Source: Paenibacillus dakarensis
GTDB lineage: Bacteria; Bacillota; Bacilli; Paenibacillales; Paenibacillaceae
Direction of reading: 5' to 3'
Assembly: GCF_001373415.1 (NCBI RefSeq)
Contig: NZ_CDSE01000044.1
Location: 56,506 to 120,505 of the forward strand
DNA: 64,000 nt
The position numbers and the translations under genes are program-made. The notes under the pieces are model-generated. The model was not told the DNA's origin and searched no databases. It saw nothing but the letters and a program-made list of their open reading frames with translations. Below are positions 1-8,120 of this stretch, piece after piece (the stretch's first letter is position 1; the number at the start of each line of letters is the position of its first letter).

Positions 1-1
1 T

Positions 2-379
2 ACAGAAGTGATTGAGCCGATTGGGGAAGAGGATAACAAGTTCGTCAGCAATGAGCATCTTGTATTGATGACGGATAAAGGAGAGAATCCGGTGTACCGG
101 GATTGGAGCGGACGGAATCATCTGGCTCTGTCGAAAGAGCTCTGCTACTTGCCAATGCTGAAGGAATTGCATGATGCCGGGGTTAATCACTTCCGCATAG
201 AAGGCAAATCGTATACATCGGAGCAGCTTGGTGAGATCGTCTCCTTATATAAAAAGGCTGTACAGAATTTAAATCAGTGTGATCAATGGTTTGAGCAGCT
301 GAAACCAGTTTATGCCGGGTATACTCTTGGCTCACTGCAATTTGGGCAAGCACTTAAACTTGATCTTGTAGAGGTATAG
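2..379 (+). CDS. U32 family peptidase-like protein, C-terminal part (5' end outside window)
   Basis: The reading frame is open from the first bases of the window, so only about the last 125 residues are present; U32 proteins usually have 400 or more. The visible part has the typical U32 C-terminal pattern: LSKELCYLPMLKEL, then AGVNHFRIEGKSY. It corresponds to the family's S-x-D-L-C and A-G-V-x-x-F-K-I-E-G signatures. U32 members include collagenase-like proteases and the tRNA and quinone hydroxylation factors TrhP and UbiU/UbiV, so protease activity should not be assumed. It is co-directional with an aminotransferase and a UbiA-type prenyltransferase. That hints at quinone-related chemistry, but this is only inference from neighbours. 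Confidence 0.75.
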   Translation, partial: TEVIEPIGEEDNKFVSNEHLVLMTDKGENPVYRDWSGRNHLALSKELCYLPMLKELHDAGVNHFRIEGKSYTSEQLGEIVSLYKKAVQNLNQCDQWFEQLKPVYAGYTLGSLQFGQALKLDLVEV

Positions 380-435
380 CATAGGTTAGGTTAAACCATA
401 TTAGAAAATAGATGATCGCAGCACAGAAGGTGAGG

Positions 436-464
436 GCGGCAGACAAACCTGTCTGCCGCTTCTT
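436..464 (+). terminator. hairpin after the U32 gene
   Basis: GCGGCAGACA (436-445) pairs perfectly with TGTCTGCCGC (450-459) around a 4-nt loop. Only a short T-rich tail (TTCTT) follows, so termination may be partial and some read-through into the aminotransferase gene is likely. Confidence 0.55.
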
Positions 465-496
465 GCGGATATATATAATATTTTTACAAGGGGTGA

Positions 497-1822
497 ATGA
501 ACGTGAGCAGCCCGATTGAACATCAGGAACAGCAATCGTCATTTATTGGTCCGGAAGGTGTATTAGAGAAACGTAAACAATATTTTTTTCCTTGTACCAG
601 TCATTTTTATAAAGAGCCGCCTCAAATTGTACGGGGGAAGATGCAGTATCTTTATGATGAAAAGGGCCGGGAGTATATAGATTTCTTCGCAGGTGTATCT
701 GTTGTTGCTTGCGGACATTGCAATGAAGAGATTACAACAAAGACCATAGAGCAGCTTCAGACGCTGCAGCATACAACGACGATCTATTTAACACAGCCAA
801 TGGCAGATTTGGCTGAACGGTTAGCAAACGGTGTGCTGCCAGGGAATTTAAAGCGAACTTTCTTTTGTAATAGCGGATCTGAGGCTAATGAAGGTGCGAT
901 GCTGCTGGCACGGCTGCATACGAAACGGCGGGATTTTATAGCACTCGAATACGGATTGCATGGACGCACCTATCTGACGATGGGAGTGACAGGCATTCCG
1001 ATGTGGCGTTCAGATGATTATCTGGATTCAGGCGTTACATTTATTCCACGTCCTTTCGATTCGGAGCTTGATGACGAGGTGGCTGCCCGCCGCTCTGTAG
1101 AAAGCCTTCGTGAAGTGCTTGAAGAGAAGGGGGATACGATTGCAGCCATGATTGTGGAACCGATTCAGGGTAACGGTGGAATGATCTGCCCGCCGGATTG
1201 GTATTTCCGTGAAGTTAAGCAGCTGCTTGATCAGTACGGGGTATTGCTGATTGCCGATGAGATTCAGACCGGATTTGGCCGTACGGGTAAGATGTTTGCT
1301 ATGGAGCATTATGGTGTCGTGCCTGATATTATCTCCATGGCAAAAGCGCTGGGTAATGGGGTTCCTATTGGCGCGTTCGCCACAACAGATGAAATTGCAG
1401 CGAGCTTTAATCGTCCATCGGCATCTACCTTTGGGGGGAATCCGGTTTCGGCAGTGACCGCAATGGCTGTACTCAATTATATTGAGAATAATAACCTGGT
1501 TGAACGTGCGGAGCTGATTGGCGGGCGTCTTTTAACGGGGCTAAGACAGCTGCAGGAGAAACACTCCACGATCATTGATGTTCGAGGTAAGGGATTCATG
1601 TGCGGTGCTGAGCTTCGTGGAAACGATACACAGACAGGTGCTGCGCTTACCGATGCCGTACTGGAGATGATGAAAGAGCGGGGCTATATTCTAGGTAAGA
1701 ATGGAATTGATCGTAACGTGCTTGCTTTTCAGCCGCCGATTATTATGCCGTCACGGGACGTAGATGCAATGCTGAAAGCGCTGGACGAGGTTCTTTCTGT
1801 AATCGAAGCAGAGAGGGGCTGA
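497..1822 (+). CDS. class III PLP-dependent aminotransferase (aspartate aminotransferase family)
   Basis: This 441-residue protein is a fold-type I, class III aminotransferase, the family of ornithine, acetylornithine and alanine-glyoxylate transaminases. The signature LLIADEIQTGFGRTGK contains the Asp that contacts the PLP ring nitrogen. IISMAKALGNGVPIGA follows, with the likely Schiff-base lysine at about K283. Length is normal for the family. The ATG start has an AAGGGGTG Shine-Dalgarno just upstream. The substrate cannot be read from sequence; the AGXT2/4-aminobutyrate-like subgroup is plausible. The stop lies 7 nt before the prenyltransferase start, so the two are probably cotranscribed. 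Confidence 0.85.
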   Translation: MNVSSPIEHQEQQSSFIGPEGVLEKRKQYFFPCTSHFYKEPPQIVRGKMQYLYDEKGREYIDFFAGVSVVACGHCNEEITTKTIEQLQTLQHTTTIYLTQPMADLAERLANGVLPGNLKRTFFCNSGSEANEGAMLLARLHTKRRDFIALEYGLHGRTYLTMGVTGIPMWRSDDYLDSGVTFIPRPFDSELDDEVAARRSVESLREVLEEKGDTIAAMIVEPIQGNGGMICPPDWYFREVKQLLDQYGVLLIADEIQTGFGRTGKMFAMEHYGVVPDIISMAKALGNGVPIGAFATTDEIAASFNRPSASTFGGNPVSAVTAMAVLNYIENNNLVERAELIGGRLLTGLRQLQEKHSTIIDVRGKGFMCGAELRGNDTQTGAALTDAVLEMMKERGYILGKNGIDRNVLAFQPPIIMPSRDVDAMLKALDEVLSVIEAERG

Positions 1823-1829
1823 TGCAGAC

Positions 1830-2699
1830 GTGGAAGTGATTCGAAAGGTTGCAAGCAAGACTCGGATGTTCGGTGAGCTTGTCATGTTTTCACATACGTT
1901 ATTCTCGCTGCCCTTTGCCTTAATCTCGCTGGTGTGGGCAGCAGAGGGAATTCCGTCTGCGTATGTATTATTATGGGCGCTCATTGCACTTATCGCAGCA
2001 CGCAATGGAGCAAACGCTTTTAATCGACTTGTGGATCGCAAGTTCGATGCGGCTAATCCGCGCACAGCGCATCGGCACCTTCCGAAAAAGCTGCTTCGTG
2101 AGCGAGAAGTAGTAGCCTTTGTGGTTGTGAACTTCGCTATATTCATCTTTGCAGCGGGTATGTTGAATCCCTTGTGCCTGTGGTTATCGCCGGTAGCCAT
2201 TGTACTAATCTGCTCTTATTCCTATACAAAAAGGTTTACATGGCTCTGTCATCTGTACCTTGGATTCACTATTGCTTCAGCACCGATCGGAGCTTGGTTT
2301 GCCGTAACGGGCGAGTTTGCCTTTACTCCGTTTGTAATTGGTACGATTGTGATGCTGTGGATCGGTGGCTTCGATATCATTTACGCAACACAGGATATTG
2401 AGTTTGATCGCAAGACGGGCCTATGGAGTGTTCCTCAGGCATTTGGTTTGAACGGTGCACTCCTGATTTCACGCGGACTTCATACGATTATGGTCTTTCT
2501 GCTGCTGTTCTTATTCTTTCTTCAGGATCTGGGCTGGTTATATCTGCTCGGGATTTTGATTTCTGTTATCCTGCTTGCTATTGAGCATAATATTATCAAG
2601 CCGGCAAGCCGAAAGCGGATGAATGTAGCATCATATAATTTAAACCAAGTGATTAGCATGGTTATTCTATTCTGTACGTTAGCTGATTACTTTCTGTAG
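1830..2699 (+). CDS. UbiA-type polyprenyltransferase (4-hydroxybenzoate prenyltransferase/MqnP-like)
   Basis: A 289-residue polytopic membrane protein with both aspartate-rich motifs of the UbiA superfamily: NRLVDRKFD (residues 65-73) and YATQDIEFD (about 185-193). These bind the Mg2+-diphosphate of the polyprenyl donor. About eight hydrophobic segments are visible. It transfers a polyprenyl chain to an aromatic acceptor, as in ubiquinone biosynthesis or the futalosine menaquinone pathway; the acceptor here is unknown. The start is GTG, preceded by AGAGGGG about 12 nt upstream. A strong bidirectional terminator follows. Confidence 0.85.
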   Translation: MEVIRKVASKTRMFGELVMFSHTLFSLPFALISLVWAAEGIPSAYVLLWALIALIAARNGANAFNRLVDRKFDAANPRTAHRHLPKKLLREREVVAFVVVNFAIFIFAAGMLNPLCLWLSPVAIVLICSYSYTKRFTWLCHLYLGFTIASAPIGAWFAVTGEFAFTPFVIGTIVMLWIGGFDIIYATQDIEFDRKTGLWSVPQAFGLNGALLISRGLHTIMVFLLLFLFFLQDLGWLYLLGILISVILLAIEHNIIKPASRKRMNVASYNLNQVISMVILFCTLADYFL

Positions 2700-2742
2700 C
2701 TTTTTAGTCAATCATGTAACGCTCTATTATATTAATTGAAAT

Positions 2743-2788
2743 AAACAGCCTCCTGATGAAGTTCATCTGATCAGGAGGCTGTTTCGCA
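2743..2788. terminator. bidirectional terminator between convergent genes
   Basis: AAACAGCCTCCTGAT (2743-2757) is mirrored by ATCAGGAGGCTGTTT (2770-2784). The A-run on one side and T-run on the other let it stop transcription from both the prenyltransferase (+) and the HD-GYP gene (-). Confidence 0.85.
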
Positions 2789-2797
2789 TATACAGGA

Positions 2798-3844
2798 TTA
2801 TAATAGTATTTCTTGAATCGAAGATTCGCGTTCTTTGGATAGATCGATGAAACGCTCAGTGGTCTGAATCAAGGGACGAAAATAATCAGAATGATTATTC
2901 ATAATGATGGTGCCCGATTCACCTGTCGTTAAAACAACTTTTTTTCCAATGAAATTAGGAAGCAGATGCTGGATAAAAGCATGAGTCGGTTTGGCGTTTA
3001 ATTTGCCGAAGCTGAGACTGTACAGCTCTCTCAAAACATGCAGCAGCTGCTGCTTGGATTGGTAAGCCCGATTGGTTGTCATTGCACTATAGACATCGGC
3101 CACCGCTGCTATATGAGAGTAGGGATGTATCTCGGATTCTTGGCGACGATTAGGGTAACCGCTTCCATCATCTCGTTCATGGTGCTGGAGTGCAACAAGA
3201 GCAGTTATTTCATCATCGATAGACTCCCGAATAATCTCATAACCGTAAGTGGTATGAAGTTTAATTAATTCAAACTCTTCGGCAGTCAGCTTTTCAGGCT
3301 TGTTGAGGATTTTATCAGGAATTCTGCTTTTGCCGATATCGTGCAGGTATCCCGCTTTTCCAATCTCATAGCATTCCTTAGCGGAGTAGCCCAACCATGT
3401 AGCAAGGTAATAAGAGAGCATACCAACCTGCATCGAATGCTTGTATGTATAATCGTCCCTTCCATTTAGGAGGAGTAGAAGGGATACTACATCCTTCTGT
3501 TCTAACAACGAGCCGATAACAGGCTGAAAGGAATCATGCACAGCATTTTCGTTGAACTTACCCGTTTTAAATGCTTCGGAGAAGACAGAAGCAAAGCCAT
3601 CGATTGCTTGATCGAATTGCGGCTTAACCCTGCTGAGAGACTCTGACGTTTCTGATGATGGATCGGCAGACAAGAGGATTTCACGCTTCTCAATTTCAAT
3701 GTAATTGATGCCATGCTGTATGAGCTTAGCTATTTCCTCATTACGAAGAACAGTTCCTTTTTGCAAGACATGGACACCATGGCTGTTGAAGACTTCTCGC
3801 TGTGTTAGATCTCCGGGTATCAGGTCAGTGACATGTACTCTCAA
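2798..3844 (-). CDS. HD-GYP domain protein, probable cyclic-di-GMP phosphodiesterase (paralogue 1)
   Basis: From the TTG at 3844 (SD AAGAGGTG, about 7 nt upstream) the protein has 348 residues and begins MRVHVTDLIPGDL. The more upstream in-frame ATG at 3889 has no such site. An N-terminal domain of about 60 residues precedes an intact HD-GYP domain: H136, HDIGK (168-172), HHERDDGSGYP (221-231). All expected metal ligands are present, so hydrolysis of c-di-GMP is likely. No transmembrane segment is evident, so it is probably cytoplasmic. A second protein with the same architecture and motif spacing lies at 7001-8092. It is convergent with the prenyltransferase gene. Confidence 0.85.
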   Translation of the reverse strand: MRVHVTDLIPGDLTQREVFNSHGVHVLQKGTVLRNEEIAKLIQHGINYIEIEKREILLSADPSSETSESLSRVKPQFDQAIDGFASVFSEAFKTGKFNENAVHDSFQPVIGSLLEQKDVVSLLLLLNGRDDYTYKHSMQVGMLSYYLATWLGYSAKECYEIGKAGYLHDIGKSRIPDKILNKPEKLTAEEFELIKLHTTYGYEIIRESIDDEITALVALQHHERDDGSGYPNRRQESEIHPYSHIAAVADVYSAMTTNRAYQSKQQLLHVLRELYSLSFGKLNAKPTHAFIQHLLPNFIGKKVVLTTGESGTIIMNNHSDYFRPLIQTTERFIDLSKERESSIQEILL

Positions 3845-3889
3845 ATCGTTACACCTCTTACCTGTTATTAAATGAACTAACCAGAACAT

Positions 3890-4192
3890 TCATAAAATCA
3901 TCTTAACAAGAAAAAAATGGATTTTCAATGACCTTTTAGCTAAAACAAGTTATTTAAATAGTCCTAAAGGGAAAATCCCACCGATTTTTAATACTTATTT
4001 CCTAGGTTTATATTCCTAATTTGCGATTGTATGCAGCATTACCTTAACGACATAGCGGCTTGGTTCCTGTCACGGTATGATGAGGCGGTGAGGAAAGCCT
4101 TCGATTATATTTCACTAAAACGAAATAGCGATAATTTACCTTCTTAATTCGTATGTATATATAAGCTGACTTTTTAAAAAAGGAGAGAGCAT
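3890..4192. other. AT-rich intergenic region with one weak small ORF
   Basis: This is the leader of the minus-strand HD-GYP gene and the upstream region of a small plus-strand membrane protein. Apart from AT-rich sequence it holds one protein-like reading frame, 4031-4147 (+), encoding 38 residues (MQHYLNDIAAWFLSRYDE and onward) without a ribosome binding site. I found no known riboswitch core here. Confidence 0.5.
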
Positions 4193-4357
4193 ATGGAAAC
4201 GTTCGGGAGGGGCTGTCTTTACATCATTATCGGCATTGTTGTATTGATGGCACTGGCTATGATCATTGGCGGCACAATCCATATTCCGTGGTTTATTGCA
4301 ATACCGCTGGTCCTTCTTGCCTTTTATGTTGCTGCCCGAAAAACCAGAAATAAATAG
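4193..4357 (+). CDS. small two-helix membrane protein
   Basis: The ATG at 4193 follows AGGAGAG at the right distance and opens a 54-residue frame: METFGRGCLYIIIGIVVLMA and onward to AARKTRNK. Two hydrophobic segments (about 8-27 and 32-47) are separated by a short IHIPW turn, and the C-terminus is basic, as in small inner-membrane proteins. A 13-bp hairpin follows. I do not recognise the family and assign no function. The good start signal and hydrophobic pattern make it a probable real gene. Confidence 0.65.
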   Translation: METFGRGCLYIIIGIVVLMALAMIIGGTIHIPWFIAIPLVLLAFYVAARKTRNK

Positions 4358-4393
4358 GACTTATATCCGGAGCATTATTATGGGCAGCACCAA

Positions 4394-4430
4394 CAAGAGG
4401 AGGGACGCTGTCCCTCCTCTTGAACATTTA
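4394..4430 (+). terminator. 13-bp hairpin after the small membrane protein gene
   Basis: CAAGAGGAGGGAC (4394-4406) and GTCCCTCCTCTTG (4410-4422) form a perfect stem with a 3-nt loop. The tail AACATTTAAAT is A/T-rich but not a T-run, so it is a strong hairpin with weak terminator context. Confidence 0.6.
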
Positions 4431-4547
4431 AATACGAAACAAAAATTTGAGTTCACAGGTTACGGGCTTCAATATACCATAATGTTGGTTAAAGTGTTAT
4501 GCTTGTAAGACCGGAAAAAAATGATCATAACAACGAAGGGGGCCGCA

Positions 4548-5987
4548 ATGAGTCAGATGGTGAATGATAAATTGATAATACTGCACACCAATGATATCCA
4601 TAGTCATTTCGAAATGATGAGTGCAAATGCGGCTGTTATTTCCCGGGAAAGAAAGGCTGCTGGGGAACAAGCTGTACTCGCTCTGGATATAGGTGATCAT
4701 ATGGACAGAGCGGCAGTAGAAACGGAAGGAACGATGGGGCAGGCAAATGTTGATGTGATTAACCTGACTGGTTATGATGCCATTACGATAGGCAACAATG
4801 AAGGCCTGACCGTTCCGCCTTCTGCTTTGGAAGCAGCTTATGCTGGTCTGCTGTGCCCGGTGGTGTGCTGTAATCTTTATGAATTGGATAGCGGGAAGCC
4901 TCCAGCTTGGATGAAGGAACACATCATTATTGAGAAGAATGGTATTAAAATTGGAATTACGGGTGCAACAGCTCCTTTTAGTCAGTTTTATACCCTTTTA
5001 GGATGGAATTCCAGAGACCCGGAAACATCGATAGCTCAGCAGGTGCAATTACTTAGAGATCAGGTAGATGTACTCATTGTCATGTCTCACCTCGGCATTA
5101 TTGCCGATAAAATATTAGCAGAGCGGATTCCTGGAATCGACATTATTCTGGGTGGACATACGCATCATCTGTTAGAGGAGCCTTTATTCATTGAAGGTAC
5201 AGCTGTATGCGGTGCTGGAAAGTTCGGCAATTATGTTGGCAAAGTTATAGTTGAATGGAAGCCTGATGAAGGACGTTATGCTGTTACAGGCGGCTCTTGT
5301 ATTCCTGTAAGCGGGGAAGAGCTTGATCCGGAAGTGGAAAGGGCAGTGCTTATTCACCGTCAACAGGCTGAAGAGCATTTAAAGGAAGCGGTAGCGATAA
5401 CAGACCGAAAGCTTGAAATTCATTATGATCAGGAATCTTCCTTTGCGAACTTGCTTGCCCAAGCTGTGCGCCATTATGCGAGCAGTGATATTTCTATCGT
5501 GAATTCTGGCCAATTACTCGGTTCCCTTCCTGATGGAGAGATTAGTGCAGGGATGATACATTCCCTATGTCCTTCACCGATTAACCCTTGCGTGATAAAG
5601 CTGAGTGGAGCAGATATTCTTCAAGCACTCGAGGAAAGTCTTCTTCCTGAATATTATGATAAAAAAATCTTCGGCTATGGCTTTCGCGGCAAGGTTCTCG
5701 GAGGATTGGCTGTTGATGGAATGGAAGTCCTATATAATAATGAAGGCAGCAGTTATCATAAAATTATTCAGGCCTCCGTGCAGGGCATACCAATTGAGAG
5801 AGAACGTGAATACCGCGTGGGTACATTAGATATGTTCACTTTCAAGGTAGGTTATGAATCTTTGGCTAAAGGCAAAGATATCGTATTTATGCTGCCTGAA
5901 TTCCTTCGTGACCTGCTCAGACAAGAACTGTCTCGGCCTGGTGCGCTTGAGCAAAGTTTTCTTCACCGCTTTGTCCCGCTGATCTAA
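4548..5987 (+). CDS. yunD: YunD-like bifunctional metallophosphatase/5'-nucleotidase
   Basis: The ATG at 4548 follows AAGGGGG and gives 479 residues; an ATG 27 nt earlier lacks a site. The N-terminal calcineurin-like metallophosphatase domain shows LHTNDIHSH (D16, H18), DIGDHMD (about 53-59), GNNEG (about 84) and GGHTHH (about 203). These are the dinuclear metal ligands of UshA-type 5'-nucleotidases. The C-terminal half is the 5'-nucleotidase substrate-binding domain. No signal peptide is visible, so unlike UshA it is probably cytoplasmic, as is B. subtilis YunD. The nucleotide or sugar-nucleotide substrate is unknown. Confidence 0.85.
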   Translation: MSQMVNDKLIILHTNDIHSHFEMMSANAAVISRERKAAGEQAVLALDIGDHMDRAAVETEGTMGQANVDVINLTGYDAITIGNNEGLTVPPSALEAAYAGLLCPVVCCNLYELDSGKPPAWMKEHIIIEKNGIKIGITGATAPFSQFYTLLGWNSRDPETSIAQQVQLLRDQVDVLIVMSHLGIIADKILAERIPGIDIILGGHTHHLLEEPLFIEGTAVCGAGKFGNYVGKVIVEWKPDEGRYAVTGGSCIPVSGEELDPEVERAVLIHRQQAEEHLKEAVAITDRKLEIHYDQESSFANLLAQAVRHYASSDISIVNSGQLLGSLPDGEISAGMIHSLCPSPINPCVIKLSGADILQALEESLLPEYYDKKIFGYGFRGKVLGGLAVDGMEVLYNNEGSSYHKIIQASVQGIPIEREREYRVGTLDMFTFKVGYESLAKGKDIVFMLPEFLRDLLRQELSRPGALEQSFLHRFVPLI

Positions 5988-6058
5988 AGACTAACTTCAT
6001 TTGTCCCGGCATACATATAGATGGACAAATAGATGGACAAAGTTGATAGGTGAGGGGG

Positions 6059-6892
6059 ATGACTGTGGATTTTATAACAGCAGTTATTTTGGGGATCGTG
6101 GAAGGGCTGACAGAATTTATACCGGTATCATCGACCGGACACATGATCTTAACAGCCAAAGTAATGGGATATAACGATCAGACTTCCATGATGAAGACAT
6201 TTGAGATTGTTATACAGCTTGGAGCAATTCTTGCGATCGCAATTGTTTATTGGCGCCGAATTTTGAATTTGCTAGGCTGGAGCCATAGTGAGCCGTTATC
6301 GAGACAGGGAGCAAAGGTTAAGAGACTTAACCTGCTGCATGTATTTTTAGGCATAGCACCTGCGCTTGTGGTTGCTTTTTTTGCGAAGGATTTTATCAAA
6401 AGCTTATTTAGTGCGCAGACCGTGCTGTATGCGCTTGTGACAGGCGGCATATTTATGATTTTCGCGGAATGGTACAATAAAAAAAGGTCCAGAATTACCT
6501 CACATGAACTGGATGATATGACGTACAAGCAGGCGCTGCTGATCGGTCTGTATCAGATTATTTCCGTGCTGTGGCCCGGCTTCTCTCGCTCAGGCTCAAC
6601 GATGTCTGGAGGGATGCTGAGCGGAGTGAGCTATAAGGCATCCGCAGATTTTTCATTCCTTATTGCGATACCGATTATGTGCGCCGCTACCGGATATGAG
6701 CTTTTGGAATCGTATCAAAATTTCACTTCGGACGTGCTGGGTGTATTCGTGGCAGGATTTATAATATCATTTATCGTTGCTTACTTCGTTGTCCTGGCAT
6801 TTATGAAACTGATTCAAAAAATCAGGCTGACTCATTTCGCGATCTATCGATTTGTGTTAGCTGCTGTATTCTGGCTGTTTATTATGCGGTAA
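6059..6892 (+). CDS. uppP: undecaprenyl-diphosphatase UppP (BacA family)
   Basis: A 277-residue integral membrane protein that dephosphorylates undecaprenyl diphosphate to recycle the lipid carrier of cell-wall synthesis; overexpression in other species gives bacitracin resistance. Both BacA signatures are intact: EGLTEFIPVSSTGH (residues 15-28) and PGFSRSGST (about 173-181), which hold the catalytic Glu, Ser and Arg. ATG at 6059 is chosen from AGGTGA at 6048-6053; GTG at 6050 and GTG at 6065 are alternatives that change only the first residues. Its upstream region carries a short direct repeat, ATAGATGGACAAAT. Confidence 0.92.
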   Translation: MTVDFITAVILGIVEGLTEFIPVSSTGHMILTAKVMGYNDQTSMMKTFEIVIQLGAILAIAIVYWRRILNLLGWSHSEPLSRQGAKVKRLNLLHVFLGIAPALVVAFFAKDFIKSLFSAQTVLYALVTGGIFMIFAEWYNKKRSRITSHELDDMTYKQALLIGLYQIISVLWPGFSRSGSTMSGGMLSGVSYKASADFSFLIAIPIMCAATGYELLESYQNFTSDVLGVFVAGFIISFIVAYFVVLAFMKLIQKIRLTHFAIYRFVLAAVFWLFIMR

Positions 6893-7000
6893 TCAGGCTG
6901 TAATAGATCTGAACAACGTACAATGTTCATTTAAAGCTTTGGGCTCAATGATCATATGGCGCGAAACAATTCATATTTCGAGTGCAGAGGAAGTGTAGGT

Positions 7001-8092
7001 TTGCGTCTTATCCACTTATCTTTATTACAACCGGGAATGGTTCTAGGTAAAAATATTTACAATAATGAAGGAAATATCCTGCTTGCCGAGGGCGTGAAGC
7101 TGACGGATTACCTGATCCGGCGGTTGGGTGCGCTGGATTTCAGCTATATTTATATCAAGGATTCCAAGACAGAGGATATCGCCATTCCGGAGCTCATCTC
7201 CGAACAGACGAAGCTTGAGGCTATCCGTTCAATCCGAACAGAATACAAAAATTTAGAGAAGCAATCCAACTTGAAAGGCAGTTTTCTTCATTTGGGCAAA
7301 ACTTTCTCCGGAATGATGGAGAACATAATGGATGAAATTTCAGCTGTAAATGAGTCTATGGTTCTGCTTACGGATATGAATACGAATGACTATAATTTAT
7401 ATCAGCATTCCTTGAATGTATGCCTGTACTCGTTGGTGCTGGGAATCTCTTACGGCTACAGCCGGGATGAGGTTAAAACGCTCGGCATTGGAGCGCTATT
7501 GCATGATATCGGGAAAACCCGTTTGACACCTGAACTCATCCAGAAGCCAGGACGCCTGACTGATGAAGAGTTCAAAGAGGTACAAACGCATACCCTGATT
7601 GGTTATAAAATTTTGAAGGATGAGCCGAATATACCTCTCCTTTCTGCACACTGTGCACTCCAGCACCACGAACGCCTTGACGGATCAGGATACCCACGGG
7701 GCTTGAAGGGACCTGAAACCCATGAATATGCGAAGTGGATCGCGATAGCAGATTCTTATGATGCGATGACAACACGGCGGATTTACAAGCCAGCAATGCT
7801 GCCGCATCAAGCTGTAGAAGTGTTGTACGCCGGTTCGGGCACGCTGTATGAACAGCGTTTTCTTGCCGTATTTCGGGATCGGGTCGCGATTTACCCTACG
7901 GGGATGACGGTCCGTCTTTCTACAGGAGAAACCGGCGTGGTTTCTAAAATTAATGACAGTGTGCCCCACAGACCTGTAATTCGTATATTATATACACCTG
8001 ACGGGCAGGAAGCCCGTGTTCCTTACGAAGTGGATATGTCGGAATCACTTGCGGTTATGATTGCCGCAATTGGACAGGCCGAATCAGATTAA
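7001..8092 (+). CDS. HD-GYP domain protein, probable cyclic-di-GMP phosphodiesterase (paralogue 2)
   Basis: TTG at 7001 follows GAGGAAG by 7 nt and gives 363 residues starting MRLIHLSLLQPGMVLG. It mirrors the start of the paralogue at 2798-3844, whereas an upstream ATG at 6956 has no site. The HD-GYP core is intact: H136, HDIGK (168-172), HHERLDGSGYP (222-232). N-terminal length and motif spacing match the paralogue almost residue for residue, which indicates duplication. A C-terminal stretch of about 60 residues (MTVRLSTGETGVVSKIND) resembles the same tail in the paralogue (VVLTTGESGTIIMNN). It ends 28 nt before the MMPL transporter and is probably cotranscribed with it. Confidence 0.85.
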   Translation: MRLIHLSLLQPGMVLGKNIYNNEGNILLAEGVKLTDYLIRRLGALDFSYIYIKDSKTEDIAIPELISEQTKLEAIRSIRTEYKNLEKQSNLKGSFLHLGKTFSGMMENIMDEISAVNESMVLLTDMNTNDYNLYQHSLNVCLYSLVLGISYGYSRDEVKTLGIGALLHDIGKTRLTPELIQKPGRLTDEEFKEVQTHTLIGYKILKDEPNIPLLSAHCALQHHERLDGSGYPRGLKGPETHEYAKWIAIADSYDAMTTRRIYKPAMLPHQAVEVLYAGSGTLYEQRFLAVFRDRVAIYPTGMTVRLSTGETGVVSKINDSVPHRPVIRILYTPDGQEARVPYEVDMSESLAVMIAAIGQAESD

Positions 8093-8120
8093 TGTAGCTT
8101 TTTTCCAAGGAGGACAAGCT

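Noticed and set aside
3890..4192. c-di-GMP riboswitch upstream of the HD-GYP gene
   Set aside because: The setting is suggestive, but neither strand shows the conserved GEMM-I core or its flanking helices.
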